This document shows positions 21,048-22,595 of a stretch of DNA of 22,595 bases, piece after piece. The notes under the pieces were generated by a model, which worked only from the letters and a program-made list of their open reading frames with translations, did no database searches and was not told the origin of the DNA. The stretch is from Pezizomycotina sp. ARF18 (Eukaryota > Ascomycota). The position numbers were made by a program, and so were the translations under genes. The DNA lies in NCBI GenBank assembly GCA_002224055.1, contig AZLU01000063.1, positions 1-22,595 of the forward strand. The letters are read 5' to 3'. Numbering within the stretch: position 1 is the first letter of the stretch; every line of letters starts with the position of its first letter.

Positions 21048-22595
21048 TCAAAGATTTATTATAGAGAGGAGTAAATGAATTCTGGAAGCTATAGATGCGC
21101 TGGCTAGGTGCTACGTAAATGTTGATCGGTAGAAAATGCTGCTCTAAGGATATGATTTTGACGCTTGACCTCGGGCTCCACCCAAAACGAAGCTCGAGCT
21201 CTGAGAGTCCTTTAGAAATCAAAGGATACAAGCGATACCCTAGTTGTGATCTGATAGTCTCGACGAAGGAACGGGCTTTGAGGATAATGACGATGTTTAG
21301 TTCAAAGCTATTCTTTTTTTTTTTTTTTTTTTTTTCAAAGGTGATGGTCGTCCATGGTTGTTTTTGCGGCGCAACCGAAGCAACGGACCAGAATTGGGAA
21401 GGCTGGGGTTGGTGGGACAGGGGAGAGCTGATCTCAACCCGTAAACACTCACAATTTTTTTGAAGCTTGTTTAATTTCCCCCACATTTTAGTGAACCTCC
21501 GCCGACTTCTCACTAACAAGCCATCTTCTCAAAAAAAAATACTCCAGCACTGGAATCTCCTTATAACAGGCTCCCGAAGTATTTATTATACATATGAATA
21601 TTTATACATGCATTTGGAGTAACTGGAGCGTTGTTAAGTAGGGCCAATATTGTGTTACTCCACCAAGTCCGATATAGCTTATATCTTACTGCAAATGTCT
21701 GCCGTCAAAGTGCTCATGCTAAACTTCCGAAAAAAGGGAGCAAGTGTAAACACTCCTTCGATGAGCCGCTATAGATCCGGAGATCGGCTGGCTCGAGTTT
21801 TTGATGGCGACATCCCGCATCGTACCCGTTCCTGCCCGTACCTGCAACATCCCGTGCACATTCCGTTTTTCGGGATATTAATCATACGTCGGCATTGGTA
21901 GTTTATTTTGTTTTTATTTTATCTTTCGCAGAATGTATACACCTTTTCCCTTAGAGAAAGGGGTTTTTTTTTTTTTAAAAAAAAAAACGACGAGATGAGT
22001 CAAGAGGCGCGGGGAATATAAAAATAATATAAACGATCAGAGCCGAACAGCGAAACTGATATCGTGGTAATCTGACATTCGGTGCGAGCGAGTTCGCTAC
22101 GAAGATAATCATTTACTAAAATCATTACTAGTATAGTATAGTGGCAATGGTAAAGATTTGATATCGATTTTTAATCATTTTCCACTTCTTAGCTAGCCTT
22201 TAGCTTCTCGCTCCAGCTGCGGAATTTCTAGAACGAAGCGCTTCCCTTTAAACGGGGGAAGAGATGAAAAAGGAACAGCAATACTCTCGAAAAGAAAAGG
22301 AAAAAGAAACAAGGGCCAGGATTAGAAATGCAACAGGGATTTCTCAAGAAACACGCCAGCGTACCTGACGGAGCATTCCAAAAATCGAATTCCATTTGAC
22401 AGAAGAAATAACAAGGGCAAGACAATTTCTCTGCAACATAGCGGTTCGGACTTCTGGAAGATTTCCTAATCAGGCTAGGGTACAGCGCCCAAAAGATGGA
22501 AAGATCCATGTTGCCTTTTCTCTCGGATATATACAATTTATTTGGTGTTTCATAAATCATGTTGTCCTATACTATTCGAGAAAAGCAGAATCGTG
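21048..22595. other. right-hand flank, no supported gene
   Basis: The stretch holds T22 (21314-21335), a T13-A11 palindrome (21964-21987) and AT-rich DNA. Open frames at 21016-21519 (minus), 21650-21901 (plus) and 22228-22560 (minus) have no recognisable domain. Confidence 0.5.
21964..21987. repeat. T13-A11 self-complementary tract
   Basis: Thirteen T are followed immediately by eleven A, forming a perfect foldback of about 22 bp without a loop. Confidence 0.9.

Noticed and set aside
22228-22560. 110-codon minus-strand open frame at the right edge
   Set aside because: No domain is seen and Phe-rich runs come from A-rich DNA; it could be a fragment, but nothing supports it.

Overview
The window looks like nuclear DNA of a filamentous ascomycete (Pezizomycotina). 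The evidence is short spliceosomal introns with GT(A/G)NGT-like donors and CTAAC/CTAAT branch sites, moderately GC-rich genes in AT-rich, homopolymer- and microsatellite-rich intergenic DNA, and protein families typical of that group. There are no bacterial operons, rRNA genes, CRISPR arrays or tRNA genes that I can recognise. No virus or toxin gene was seen.

Layout. (1) 1-2231: intergenic, with a 185-bp MITE-like element with inverted repeats at 135-319 and a strong hairpin at 2104-2132. (2) 2232-3624, minus strand: a conserved fungal protein of unknown function with a C-terminal CxxC / basic helical domain. (3) 3625-8324: 4.7 kb of intergenic DNA between divergent genes, rich in AAT, AAATA and GGAAAA repeats. 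(4) 8325-10382, plus strand: a five-exon PHD-finger gene resembling Cti6, a subunit of the Rpd3L histone deacetylase complex. (5) 10383-12967: pyrimidine-rich and AT-rich spacer between convergent genes. (6) 12968-15554, minus strand: a five-exon PTH11-like seven-helix membrane protein (fungal rhodopsin-domain family) with a long cytoplasmic tail. (7) 15555-22595: mostly AT-rich non-coding DNA with tandem repeats, plus a possible single-pass membrane protein fragment at 20697-21047 (minus).

The most striking observation is that all three recognisable genes are split into many reading-frame pieces, although homology, splice sites and branch points are otherwise intact. Nearly every break is explained by the loss of one base, most often inside a short homopolymer (AAA, GGG, CCCC, TTTTT). 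The same error type recurs in three unrelated neighbouring genes, with no nonsense substitution needed. This points to uncorrected indel errors in the assembly rather than pseudogenes or programmed frameshifting. Anyone reading open frames alone would miss all three genes.

The three genes are not an evident pathway: one is a chromatin factor, one a putative surface receptor, one unknown. I did not find a convincing new multi-gene system. The items most worth a second look are the MITE-like element, the PTH11-like receptor, and the uncharacterised CxxC protein.
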